From NCBI GenBank assembly GCA_014323675.1, contig JACONN010000002.1, forward strand, positions 806,001-870,000: DNA of 64,000 bases. The letters run 5' to 3'. The stretch is from Hormoscilla sp. GM7CHS1pb. GTDB lineage: Bacteria; Cyanobacteriota; Cyanobacteriia; Cyanobacteriales; Desertifilaceae. The notes under the pieces were generated by a model, which worked only from the letters and a program-made list of their open reading frames with translations, had not been told where the DNA came from and ran no database searches. The translations under genes and the position numbers were made by a program. Below, piece by piece: positions 28,519 to 36,643 of this stretch (position 1 is the first letter of the stretch; each line of letters begins with the position of its first letter).

Positions 28519-31500
28519 GGCGGCATTAGTTGCCTCAGAAAATTTAAATACATAGCTATCAGAATTGCCATTACTGGTCAAATCATTGTTGCCGTCTCCG
28601 TCGATGTCGATGCTGCCGTTGAACAATCCTGTGGTCCACACATTACCATTGCTGTCGGTGGCTATGCCACTGCCATAGTCACGACTGCTACCGCCGATAT
28701 TTAAGGCTTTGACCAAATCACCATTGTGGTCGAACTTGGCTACATAGCTATCAAAATTGCCATTACTGGTCAAATCATTGTTGCCGTCTCCGTCGATGTC
28801 GATGCTGCCGTTGAACAATCCTGTGGTCCACACATTACCATTGCTGTCGGTGGCTATGCCACGGCCATAGTCACGACTGCTACCGCCGATATTTAAGGCT
28901 TTGACCAAATCACCATTGTGGTCGAACTTGGCTACATAGCTATCAAAATTGCCATTACTGGTCAAATCATTGTTGCCGTCTCCGTCGATGTCGATGCTGC
29001 CGTTGAACAATCCTGTGGTCCACACATTACCATTGCTGTCGGTGGCTATGCCACGGCCATAGTCACGACTGCTACCGCCGATATTTAAGGCTTTGACCAA
29101 ATCACCATTGTGGTCGAACTTGGCTACATAGCTATCAAAATTGCCATTACTGGTCAAATCATTGTTGCCGTCTCCGTCGATGTCGATGCTGCCGTTGAAC
29201 AATCCTGTGGTCCACACATTACCATTGCTGTCGGTGGCTATGCCACTGCCATAGTCACGACTGCTACCGCCGATATTTAAGGCTTTGACCAAATCACCAT
29301 TGTGGTCGAACTTGGCTACATAGCTATCAAAATTGCCATTACTGGTCAAATCATTGTTGCCGTCTCCGTCGATGTCGATGCTGCCGTTGAACAATCCTGT
29401 GGTCCACACATTACCATTGCTGTCGGTGGCTATGCCACTGCCATAGTCACGACTGCTACCGCCGATATTTAAGGCTTTGACCAAATCACCATTGTGGTCG
29501 AACTTGGCTACATAGCTATCAAAATTGCCATTACTGGTCAAATCATTGTTGCCGTCTCCGTCGATGTCGATGCTGCCGTTGAACAATCCTGTGGTCCACA
29601 CATTACCATTGCTGTCGGTGGCTATGCCACTGCCATAGTCACGACTGCTACCGCCGATATTTAAGGCTTTGACCAAATCACCATTGCGGTCGAACTTGGC
29701 TACATAGCTATCAAAATTGCCATTACTGGTCAAATCATTGTTGCCGTCTCCGTCGATGTCGATGCTGCCGTTGAAATATCCTGTAACCCACGCATTACCA
29801 TTGCTGTCGGTGGCTATGCCATAGCCCCCGTCAAAACTGCTACCGCCGATATTTTTGACAATTTCTGGTTGCAAGTTTTCATTAACGTTGTTGATGTTAA
29901 TGGTCAAGTTCTCCGAGTAACTCAGCCCACCGGGGTCGGTAGATTGAACGAGGATGCTGTAACTGGACTGAGTTTCAAAGTCTGGGGAACTGTTGATTCG
30001 CAGTTGGTCTCCGTCAATGGTGAAGGCAGAGTTATCCGTATCTCCTGTACCCGCTACCAACTGGTAGGTAAAGGTATCCCCTGTATCGGGGTCGGTGGTC
30101 GAGAAGGTGCCGACAACAGTGTTGGGCGCGACGTTTTCATCAATGCTGTTGTTGCTGAGATCGATGTCCGTGGGGGCGGCATTAGTTGCCTCAGAAAATT
30201 TAAATACATAGCTATCAGAATTGCCATTACTGGTCAAATCATTGTTGCCGTCTCCGTCGATGTCGATGCTGCCGTTGAACAATCCTGTGGTCCACACATT
30301 ACCATTGCTGTCGGTGGCTATGCCACTGCCATAGTCACGACTGCTACCGCCGATATTTAAGGCTTTGACCAAATCACCATTGTGGTCGAACTTGGCTACA
30401 TAGCTATCAAAATTGCCATTACTGGTCAAATCATTGTTGCCGTCTCCGTCGATGTCGATGCTGCCGTTGAACAATCCTGTGGTCCACACATTACCATTGC
30501 TGTCGGTGGCTATGCCACGGCCATAGTCACGACTGCTACCGCCGATATTTAAGGCTTTGACCAAATCACCATTGTGGTCGAACTTGGCTACATAGCTATC
30601 AAAATTGCCATTACTGGTCAAATCATTGTTGCCGTCTCCGTCGATGTCGATGCTGCCGTTGAACAATCCTGTGGTCCACACATTACCATTGCTGTCGGTG
30701 GCTATGCCACGGCCATAGTCACGACTGCTACCGCCGATATTTAAGGCTTTGACCAAATCACCATTGTGGTCGAACTTGGCTACATAGCTATCAAAATTGC
30801 CATTACTGGTCAAATCATTGTTGCCGTCTCCGTCGATGTCGATGCTGCCGTTGAACAATCCTGTGGTCCACACATTACCATTGCTGTCGGTGGCTATGCC
30901 ACGGCCATAGTCACGACTGCTACCGCCGATATTTAAGGCTTTGACCAAATCACCATTGTGGTCGAACTTGGCTACATAGCTATCAAAATTGCCATTACTG
31001 GTCAAATCATTGTTGCCGTCTCCGTCGATGTCGATGCTGCCGTTGAACAATCCTGTGGTCCACACATTACCATTGCTGTCGGTGGCTATGCCACTGCCAT
31101 AGTCACGACTGCTACCGCCGATATTTAAGGCTTTGACCAAATCACCATTGTGGTCGAACTTGGCTACATAGCTATCAAAATTGCCATTACTGGTCAAATC
31201 ATTGTTGCCGTCTCCGTCGATGTCGATGCTGCCGTTGAACAATCCTGTGGTCCACACATTACCATTGCTGTCGGTGGCTATGCCACTGCCATAGTCACGA
31301 CTGCTACCGCCGATATTTAAGGCTTTGACCAAATCACCATTGCGGTCGAACTTGGCTACATAGCTATCAAAATTGCCATTACTGGTCAAATCATTGTTGC
31401 CGTCTCCGTCGATGTCGATGCTGCCGTTGAAATATCCTGTAACCCACGCATTACCATTGCTGTCGGTGGCTATGCCATAGCCCCCGTCAAAACTGCTACC

Positions 31501-31839
31501 GCCGATATTTTTGACAATTTCTGGTTGCAAGTTTTCATTAACGTTGTTGATGTTAATGGTCAAGTTCTCCGAGTAACTCAGCCCACCGGGGTCGGTAGAT
31601 TGAACGAGGATGCTGTAACTGGACTGAGTTTCAAAGTCTGGGGAACTGTTGATTCGCAGTTGGTCTCCGTCAATGGTGAAGGCAGAGTTATCCGTATCTC
31701 CTGTACCCGCTACCAACTGGTAGGTAAAGGTATCCCCTGTATCGGGGTCGGTGGTCGAGAAGGTGCCGACAACAGTGTTGGGCGCGACGTTTTCATCAAT
31801 GCTGTTGTTGCTGAGATCGATGTCGGTTTCTTTAATCAT
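22396..31839 (-). CDS. Giant surface/adhesin-like protein: SBBP propellers plus cadherin-like array
   Basis: This frame has 3147 residues. It starts at ATG 31839 behind AGGAGGAAG, a near-ideal ribosome-binding site. Order: one cadherin-like domain; a seven-blade propeller of 64-residue SBBP/NHL-like units; a second cadherin-like domain; another seven-blade propeller; then the 100-residue cadherin-like array (TVVGTFSTTDPDTGDTFTYQ, NVNEGPTDIDLSNNSIDEN). Each propeller unit contains a DIDGDGNNDL loop of the DxDxDG calcium type. No signal peptide is present, as in type I-secreted adhesins. The role is probably adhesion, sheath structure or self-recognition (inference). A 2-bp insertion ends the frame in SPRTSISATTALMKTS at 22396. 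Confidence 0.85.
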   Translation of the reverse strand: MIKETDIDLSNNSIDENVAPNTVVGTFSTTDPDTGDTFTYQLVAGTGDTDNSAFTIDGDQLRINSSPDFETQSSYSILVQSTDPGGLSYSENLTININNVNENLQPEIVKNIGGSSFDGGYGIATDSNGNAWVTGYFNGSIDIDGDGNNDLTSNGNFDSYVAKFDRNGDLVKALNIGGSSRDYGSGIATDSNGNVWTTGLFNGSIDIDGDGNNDLTSNGNFDSYVAKFDHNGDLVKALNIGGSSRDYGSGIATDSNGNVWTTGLFNGSIDIDGDGNNDLTSNGNFDSYVAKFDHNGDLVKALNIGGSSRDYGRGIATDSNGNVWTTGLFNGSIDIDGDGNNDLTSNGNFDSYVAKFDHNGDLVKALNIGGSSRDYGRGIATDSNGNVWTTGLFNGSIDIDGDGNNDLTSNGNFDSYVAKFDHNGDLVKALNIGGSSRDYGRGIATDSNGNVWTTGLFNGSIDIDGDGNNDLTSNGNFDSYVAKFDHNGDLVKALNIGGSSRDYGSGIATDSNGNVWTTGLFNGSIDIDGDGNNDLTSNGNSDSYVFKFSEATNAAPTDIDLSNNSIDENVAPNTVVGTFSTTDPDTGDTFTYQLVAGTGDTDNSAFTIDGDQLRINSSPDFETQSSYSILVQSTDPGGLSYSENLTININNVNENLQPEIVKNIGGSSFDGGYGIATDSNGNAWVTGYFNGSIDIDGDGNNDLTSNGNFDSYVAKFDRNGDLVKALNIGGSSRDYGSGIATDSNGNVWTTGLFNGSIDIDGDGNNDLTSNGNFDSYVAKFDHNGDLVKALNIGGSSRDYGSGIATDSNGNVWTTGLFNGSIDIDGDGNNDLTSNGNFDSYVAKFDHNGDLVKALNIGGSSRDYGSGIATDSNGNVWTTGLFNGSIDIDGDGNNDLTSNGNFDSYVAKFDHNGDLVKALNIGGSSRDYGRGIATDSNGNVWTTGLFNGSIDIDGDGNNDLTSNGNFDSYVAKFDHNGDLVKALNIGGSSRDYGRGIATDSNGNVWTTGLFNGSIDIDGDGNNDLTSNGNFDSYVAKFDHNGDLVKALNIGGSSRDYGSGIATDSNGNVWTTGLFNGSIDIDGDGNNDLTSNGNSDSYVFKFSEATNAAPTDIDLSNNSIDENVAPNTVVGTFSTTDPDTGDTFTYQLVAGTGDTDNSAFTIDGDQLRINSSPDFETQSSYSILVQSTDPGGLSYSENLTININNVNEGPTDIDLSNNSIDENVAPNTVVGTFSTTDPDTGDTFTYQLVAGTGDTDNSAFTIDGDQLRINSSPDFETQSSYSILVQSTDPGGLSYSENLTININNVNEGPTDIDLSNNSIDENVAPNTVVGTFSTTDPDTGDTFTYQLVAGTGDTDNSAFTIDGDQLRINSSPDFETQSSYSILVQSTDPGGLSYSENLTININNVNEGPTDIDLSNNSIDENVAPNTVVGTFSTTDPDTGDTFTYQLVAGTGDTDNSAFTIDGDQLRINSSPDFETQSSYSILVQSTDPGGLSYSENLTININNVNEGPTDIDLSNNSIDENVAPNTVVGTFSTTDPDTGDTFTYQLVAGTGDTDNSAFTIDGDQLRINSSPDFETQSSYSILVQSTDPGGLSYSENLTININNVNEGPTDIDLSNNSIDENVAPNTVVGTFSTTDPDTGDTFTYQLVAGTGDTDNSAFTIDGDQLRINSSPDFETQSSYSILVQSTDPGGLSYSENLTININNVNEGPTDIDLSNNSIDENVAPNTVVGTFSTTDPDTGDTFTYQLVAGTGDTDNSAFTIDGDQLRINSSPDFETQSSYSILVQSTDPGGLSYSENLTININNVNEGPTDIDLSNNSIDENVAPNTVVGTFSTTDPDTGDTFTYQLVAGTGDTDNSAFTIDGDQLRINSSPDFETQSSYSILVQSTDPGGLSYSENLTININNVNEGPTDIDLSNNSIDENVAPNTVVGTFSTTDPDTGDTFTYQLVAGTGDTDNSAFTIDGDQLRINSSPDFETQSSYSILVQSTDPGGLSYSENLTININNVNEGPTDIDLSNNSIDENVAPNTVVGTFSTTDPDTGDTFTYQLVAGTGDTDNSAFTIDGDQLRINSSPDFETQSSYSILVQSTDPGGLSYSENLTININNVNEGPTDIDLSNNSIDENVAPNTVVGTFSTTDPDTGDTFTYQLVAGTGDTDNSAFTIDGDQLRINSSPDFETQSSYSILVQSTDPGGLSYSENLTININNVNEGPTDIDLSNNSIDENVAPNTVVGTFSTTDPDTGDTFTYQLVAGTGDTDNSAFTIDGDQLRINSSPDFETQSSYSILVQSTDPGGLSYSENLTININNVNEGPTDIDLSNNSIDENVAPNTVVGTFSTTDPDTGDTFTYQLVAGTGDTDNSAFTIDGDQLRINSSPDFETQSSYSILVQSTDPGGLSYSENLTININNVNEGPTDIDLSNNSIDENVAPNTVVGTFSTTDPDTGDTFTYQLVAGTGDTDNSAFTIDGDQLRINSSPDFETQSSYSILVQSTDPGGLSYSENLTININNVNEGPTDIDLSNNSIDENVAPNTVVGTFSTTDPDTGDTFTYQLVAGTGDTDNSAFTIDGDQLRINSSPDFETQSSYSILVQSTDPGGLSYSENLTININNVNEGPTDIDLSNNSIDENVAPNTVVGTFSTTDPDTGDTFTYQLVAGTGDTDNSAFTIDGDQLRINSSPDFETQSSYSILVQSTDPGGLSYSENLTININNVNEGPTDIDLSNNSIDENVAPNTVVGTFSTTDPDTGDTFTYQLVAGTGDTDNSAFTIDGDQLRINSSPDFETQSSYSILVQSTDPGGLSYSENLTININNVNEGPTDIDLSNNSIDENVAPNTVVGTFSTTDPDTGDTFTYQLVAGTGDTDNSAFTIDGDQLRINSSPDFETQSSYSILVQSTDPGGLSYSENLTININNVNEGPTDIDLSNNSIDENVAPNTVVGTFSTTDPDTGDTFTYQLVAGTGDTDNSAFTIDGDQLRINSSPDFETQSSYSILVQSTDPGGLSYSENLTININNVNEGPTDIDLSNNSIDENVAPNTVVGTFSTTDPDTGDTFTYQLVAGTGDTDNSAFTIDGDQLRINSSPDFETQSSYSILVQSTDPGGLSYSENLTININNVNEGSPRTSISATTALMKTSRPTLLSAPSRPPTPIQGIPLPTSW
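28519..29868 (-). repeat. Propeller 2: seven 192-bp SBBP-type units
   Basis: TTAAGGCTTTGACCAAATCA recurs every 192 bp (for example 28701 and 28893). The seven units alternate between RDYGSG and RDYGRG forms. The first unit (SSFDGGYG) differs and probably carries the closing strand. Confidence 0.88.
30176..31523 (-). repeat. Propeller 1: seven 192-bp SBBP-type units
   Basis: The same seven-unit layout as propeller 2, nearly identical in DNA including the leading SSFDGGYG unit and the flanking cadherin domain. Propellers 1 and 2 are therefore a recent duplication of about 1.65 kb. Confidence 0.88.
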
Positions 31840-31861
31840 TATAAAAAACTTCCTCCTACTT
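31840..31861 (-). promoter_or_regulatory. Strong ribosome-binding site of the giant repeat gene
   Basis: Read on the minus strand, AGGAGGAAG lies about 8 bp before ATG 31839. It decides the start even though the N-terminus begins inside a repeat-like domain. Confidence 0.75.
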
Positions 31862-31971
31862 AATTTTGGCTGATAACTTATAAGCCGGTAAACACAAATA
31901 AACTAGACTGTGAAATCTAAGTAGGTCCAAACCCTACCCTTCGAATACGGGAGGTACACCGGTCCTACAGA

Positions 31972-32138
31972 GTGACATCACTGGTTATGGAGAGCAAGGA
32001 CTTAAATGTAGCACAATCTGGCAGCCTAGGAGGATCCAGCGGAGTCAATTCCGGCATTTTAACCATCTTACTGATTCCTTTGAGTTTTTCCATTGCCGAA
32101 GGATTAGCAGTAGACTTGATTACCTATCCTCTGCTGAA
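31972..32138 (+). pseudogene. NCS2-type purine permease, C-terminal fragment
   Basis: The text SGILTILLIPLSFSIAEGLA, followed by DLITYPLLK, is the last-helix pattern of AzgA-like xanthine/uracil/adenine permeases. Only the end of the gene is left, and an insertion sequence begins directly after the codon for PLLK at 32139. The rest of the gene is absent from the window. Confidence 0.55.
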
Positions 32139-32259
32139 GGGTGTAATTAAAAGTGACACTTAATCATGAACCGGTGATGTGGTCAAAAGTAGTTGGTCGG
32201 GCAGTGCCAGCACTGCCTCAATATCGCCAGTGAACGAAGGCGCAATATTGACGCCCGAG

Positions 32260-32712
32260 ATTGACTCCATCTCCGATCGCATGAACTTTAGTCTTTTCAC
32301 CTATCCCAGCCCTTATAGCGCTATGCAGTCATTTGTTTCCTGCGGAGTCTACGGTACCTACTGTACCTCCAATAATTGTTTTTTCTGAGTAGGGATTTCC
32401 ACAAGTGATAGACGAGCTTCTTTCCAACAACAAGATCTGGTTTTTCGGCGATCGATAATTTTATCATCATTGGTCGGAGTTTTTACAATTGGAATCATCG
32501 TGCCATCCATTTCTGCAATTAGAAGCTCTACTCCATCTCTATCGGTAATTTTTTCTGCTGGTTTTTGAGATCCTTTAACCGCATGTGCATGTTTTTGAGT
32601 AATAGCTTGGGCCGAACTAATCGGCACAGTTATACCGTAATGTTCTTGTAGCTTTTCAGGAATTTTTCCAAATGGCACATCGGCTCCAAAATCCGTAATT
32701 GCTCGTTGCAAT
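32260..32712 (-). pseudogene. Outer IS transposase, 3' fragment
   Basis: Encodes QRAITDFGADVPFGKIPEKL onward, with EMDGTMIPIV (catalytic Asp region) and then, after a frame change near 32350, a degraded HSAI...VHAIGDG stretch. The C-terminal third, including the last acidic residue region, is deleted. It is the continuation of 35697-36168, separated from it by the inner IS. Confidence 0.7.
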
Positions 32713-32900
32713 GGGTGTAATTAAAAGTGACACTCAATCATGAACCGGCGATGTCATCAAAACTAATTGGTAGGATCAAGCGTTAATATCGCCAGTGAAT
32801 ATCTGGCAATATTGACCCCCGAGATTTATATTATATATGTTCAGAGCGCTCTCATGGCAGAAAAATGATGGTCGTCTGGTGACTGGTGAGAGTATCAATA

Positions 32901-34099
32901 GGGTGCATCCCAGTTTTAAGGTAAGTATTATTACTCATCTAACCTGAGTGTTGTAAAGACTCCGTTCAAGCAAGCACAACGATGTCGTAAAACCTGGGGG
33001 ACATTCTCCTCCTTCCACTGAGCTCCAGATAACTTCACCCTTGCCCCTCGGCCTACCGTTGATTCGACTTGCCCTGATCCTATGGGAATCTCCTCTGCCT
33101 GATAGTACTCGTAGTTGACGATGCGATGCTGATGCTTCTCCACATAGCCCTTAAACCTGTCTACCCGCTCATGCTCCCAATCTTCAAACTTACGATTGGC
33201 TTCCTTCACCTGGCCTTTCCACAGGAGTTCCTTCACCCGGTCCAATCGCTGCTGAGAGCCGCCGACTTTTTCTAAGTTCTCCATTAAGTGATACCAATCG
33301 AGTATTTCTACCCGGTTGGAGATTTTCTTGAGGATGTTCCAAATGCCATCATGACCATCTCCTAGGGTGAAAACTGGTACTTCTAGGGTTTGTTGGTTGA
33401 CTTTGTCCACCAGTCGTTCGTTATCTCGGAAATATGCCCCTACCCACTCCCCATTCAAGTTCACGGCTTTGTAGTCTCGCCACTGGCAGGGTTCTCCCAG
33501 TTCGGTCCGTAACCGCACTTTCCCCCATCCAGACTTAATGCCTGCACGGGGTGTGACACTTGCCCTGAGGAAAATTCATAACGCTGCACCAGTCGTTGCT
33601 GTGTTCCTCTTGAGACTTTCATCCCCGTCAGTAACTTGATTTGCCTTGCCGATTGTTCATAAGATGAATTCCCACTCAACTCTAGGCAACATTTCTCCAG
33701 GTAAGGACTCCACTGACTATAGGCTTTGACCTCAAAATACTGTGCTTGCTGACTGGTGAGCTTCAGTTCCCCCACAATGCTCTTGACGGCGCGGGGGTGT
33801 CCTGCCCTTGTCCCACTCTCCTTGGCGATAAAAAAAGGGCGATTTCAGGGCTGACATATTGGAGAACAAGTGAGCGGACCGTCCCTTCGATTCCTTCAAG
33901 AGTGGTGAGTTGTTCCGGTACGGTGGCCAAAGCTTGCTCGTGGAGGAGGGCCGCGATGGCTTGAGCATGGGCTTCAATTTGGGCTTGGATTTTTGGGTTC
34001 ATGACTTCTACCAGGATGAGGAGTACTTTTGTAAATTATCATAAAAGCCTCTCTCTTCCATCTAAGTATTTGTACTTATGAAAACTTTGGGATGCACCC
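32901..34099 (-). mobile_element. Innermost insertion sequence, 1199 bp
   Basis: Ends GGGTGCATCCCA and TGGGATGCACCC, flanked by the 8-bp direct repeat TATCAATA (32893-32900 and 34100-34107). It lies inside the 3' untranslated part of the inner element. Its transposase belongs to a different subgroup from that of the host elements. Confidence 0.87.
32931..34002 (-). pseudogene. Transposase of the innermost IS (ISKra4-family type), two frameshifts
   Basis: Three overlapping frames together give one transposase: MNPKIQAQIEAHAQAIAALL; then GELKLTSQQAQYFEVK and SLDGGK; then VRLRTELGEPCQWRDYKAV, TLGDGHDGIWN, EILDWYHLMENLEKVGGS and SGAQWKEENVPQVLRHRCA. This is the layout of cyanobacterial ISKra4-family transposases. 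The first break is in a T7 tract (33831-33838 region; T8 would restore the frame). The second lacks one G in AAGTGCGG near 33518. It is not functional as sequenced. Confidence 0.82.
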
Positions 34100-34111
34100 T
34101 ATCAATAACTG

Positions 34112-35489
34112 TTAGACGGCGCCGATGAGGGGAGTCTCTTGATAATAATTGAACCAATAGGATTGCCAATCATTATTAACTCTTAATATCCTTAAAGCTA
34201 ACATATCATCAGCTTTTTCAACTGTCCACCAAGAACCTGTTAATTTCAAACGGTTTTGAATTACATAACGATGAGCGCTCTCAATTTTTCCAGAGCCAAT
34301 TGGTAAATCAGCATCAATAGCACTTTTGTAGTCTAAGTATTCAAGCCGGTTTTTTATGTATCGTGTACCAACTCGGACGGGAGCAAATTTATCAGCTAGA
34401 TGTTCTGGTTCCATACGAGTTGATAAATTCTTTAATACTTTGAGGAGCTGATTTTTTTTGAGATCTTGCTTTTGTTGTTTCAACCATTTTTTTTGTTGCT
34501 GTTCATTTCCAGGAGCAGCGGCGGCTAAATATTCACACAGATGATAAAAATCTATTAGATAGCTAGCACGTTCTCCAAACAAGCGCCTTACCTGATTAAC
34601 AATCCAACTGGCTCCATCTCCAATGGCATGAACTTTAGTATTGCTACCTATACCAGCCCGAATTGCACTATGCAGTAATTGGTTTCCTGCATCATTAACA
34701 GTACCTACTGTACCTCCAATAAGTGACTGTTTTTGGCCAGGAATTTCCACAAGTGATAGGCGAGCTTCTTTCCAACTAAGCTTTCGGTTTTTTCGGCGAT
34801 CGACAATTTGAACATCATCGGTTGCTGGCGTCGTGTTCACAATTGGAATCATCGTGCCATCCATTTCTGTAATTATCTGATCTACTCCATCTCTATCGGG
34901 GATTTCGGATGCTAAAATTTGAGATGTTTTAACCGCATGTGCATGTTTTTGAGTAATCGCTTGTGCCGAACTAATCGGTACAGTTATACCGTAATGTTCT
35001 TTGAGCTTTTCAGGGATTTTTCCAAAAGATACATCGGCTCCCAAATCAGTAATTGCTCGTTGTAATGGTAAAGAATAACCTCGACAATGTATTTGGGCAG
35101 ATGATGAAAACGGTCTAAATACTTTTTCCGTTTTTACGCAAATAAATATTTGTTCTATAACTTGGATAGTTCCGAACAGGCTATACCAATATAGTTGCTT
35201 TTTTCTCTGACGGCGCATCAAGGGAGATTTCTCACAAGCTAAGGCTTTTTTTTTTCTCTTGGGAATTGGCCCAATCTTGAAGAGCATCATTTCCCAGTTT
35301 TTGGAGTTCCGAGACAACTTCTAATTCCGCACCGCTCGCTGTTTCACAATTATCATCCGGATTTTCAACAAGAGCTAAAATAGATAAAACACGAGCTGAT
35401 ATATTGGGATGAGCCTGCAATCTTAGAGCTAATTCATAAGCGCTACTGGTTAGTTCAACCGTTTGATTATGATTCATGAATTCAGACAT
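34112..35489 (-). CDS. ISKra4-like transposase of the inner IS, two frames joined at an A10 tract
   Basis: The first frame (35489-35232) starts MSEFMNHNQTVELTSSAYEL and ends in QEKKKSLSL. The second (to 34112) contains the DDE core: EMDGTMIPIV, HAIGDGASWIV, DFYHLCEYLAAAAPG and LPIGSGKIESAHRYVIQNR with KLTGSWW. They meet at a run of ten A on the coding strand (35247-35256). Nine A would fuse them in frame. Either transcriptional slippage makes the full enzyme, as in other IS families with A-tract slippage, or the count is a sequencing error. Confidence 0.78.
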
Positions 35490-35696
35490 AGGACTTTAGC
35501 TCCATAGTAAACTTATAATAATTATATAACATAAGAGTAAAAAAATCTCAAGGGTCAAGGCAGAATTCACCTAAGAAGTGGTTCCATCCACCGGCCATCA
35601 CTGGCGGATATCTGATCCCGCCGGTCATACAGAGGTAAAACCCCCGGACCGGTTAATAATGCCTAAGTGTCACTTTTAATTACACCCCGTTGCAAT

Positions 35697-36168
35697 GGCA
35701 AAGAATAACCTCGACAATGTATTTGGGCAGATGATGAAAACGGTCTTCGAGAAATAAAAGTTTCTTCTATAATTTGGATAGTTCCCAACAGACTATGCCA
35801 ATATAGTTGCTTTTTTCTCTGACGGCGCATCCCCGGAGATTTTTCACAAGCTAAGGCTTTTTTTTCTCTTGCGAATTGGCCCAATCTTGAAGAGAATCAT
35901 TTCCCAGTTTTTTGAGTTCCGAGATAATTTTCAACTCGGTACTGCTCGCTGTTTCACAATTATTATCCGGATTTTCCACAAGATCTAGCAGAGATAAAAT
36001 ACGAGCCGATATATTGGGATGAGCCTGCAATCTTAGAGCTAATTCCGAAGCGCTACTGGTTAGTTCAACCGTTTCATCATAATTCATGAATTCAGACATA
36101 TAGGGCTTTAGCTCCACGATCAACTTATAAATAAAATTATATAACATAAGGGTAAAAAAATCTCCCAA
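35697..36168 (-). pseudogene. Outer IS transposase, 5' part
   Basis: Starts MSEFMNYDETVELTSSASEL and shares the two-frame design of the inner copy, but the junction tract has eight A rather than ten. The gene is cut after CRGYSLPLQR at 35697 by the inner element and resumes at 32712. Confidence 0.75.
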
Positions 36169-36304
36169 TCAAGGCAGATTCACTATTTGAGTTGTTCCAT
36201 CCACTGTGGGGCCATCACCGGCGGTATCAGAACTCCGCCAGTGATACAGAGGTAGAACTACCGGACCGGTTAATAATGCCTAAGTGTCACTTTTAATTAC
36301 ACCC

Positions 36305-36520
36305 GTAGATTCGTTTTTGTAGCTTAAAGACCGCCTTCTCCAGCTTGTGCCAGGGGACCGCCTTCCAGTCATACAATCGCGGAAGTATATCTAGGATCCC
36401 GTGATGGTTGGTATCAAGAATGAAAGTGCTAACTCCGATGACGTTATCAGTGGTGAGGGCGTCAGCTCTATCCTGTCCGTTACAGACAGTCCGGAAGCTT
36501 CTCCACTCAATCCTTCCCAT
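36305..36520 (-). pseudogene. Group II intron reverse transcriptase, N-terminal fragment
   Basis: Minus-strand text WHKLEKAVFKLQKRIY matches the RT-N start of cyanobacterial group II intron-encoded proteins. It is cut at the outer IS end after KRIY. The part upstream (36395-36520) is probably intron 5' RNA sequence rather than protein. Confidence 0.55.
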
Positions 36521-36643
36521 CTAGTACCTGCTAATGAGTTGCAGATTTTGCGCCTGTGGTGGCTACTTACCTAAATCGACCATAGGTAAGAGTACTTAGC
36601 TGGTTTACCTCGTTCATTCAGACGATTTCTTTATAGACTTAGG

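Larger units (their letters stand above)
32713..35687 (-). mobile_element. Inner ISKra4-like insertion sequence
   Basis: Bounded by GGGTGTAATTAAAAGTGACA and its inverse, and flanked by the 9-bp direct repeat CGTTGCAAT (32704-32712 and 35688-35696). It inserted in the transposase gene of the outer copy. Without its own passenger it would be 1768 bp. It carries a transposase gene (34112-35489) and was itself hit by a third element at 32901. Confidence 0.85.
32139..36304 (-). mobile_element. Outer ISKra4-like insertion sequence, internally deleted, host of a nested IS
   Basis: Ends GGGTGTAATTAAAAGTGACA (32139) and the inverted form ending AATTACACCC (36304) are the same as those of the inner copy. 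The transposase is split by the inner IS at 32712/35688 and is deleted beyond its GDG motif near 32260. Flanking bases (TCTGCTGAA left, GTAGATTCG right) do not match, so no target duplication remains. Left flank is a permease, right flank a group II intron gene. This suggests recombination between two copies or a deletion. Confidence 0.8.

Noticed and set aside
22588..28704. A 2038-codon open frame on the plus strand across the repeat array
   Set aside because: It is the antisense shadow of the minus-strand cadherin units. A 300-bp unit free of stops in one antisense frame stays open however often it is repeated. There is no ribosome-binding site and no domain sense, while the minus strand has both.
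20540..31523. CRISPR-like regular repeats
   Set aside because: The 192-bp and 300-bp units are protein-coding tandem repeats without unique spacers, and no cas genes are present.
32179..32388. Plus-strand frame of 69 codons in the outer IS
   Set aside because: The minus strand of the same bases carries the degraded transposase text; the plus frame is a shadow.
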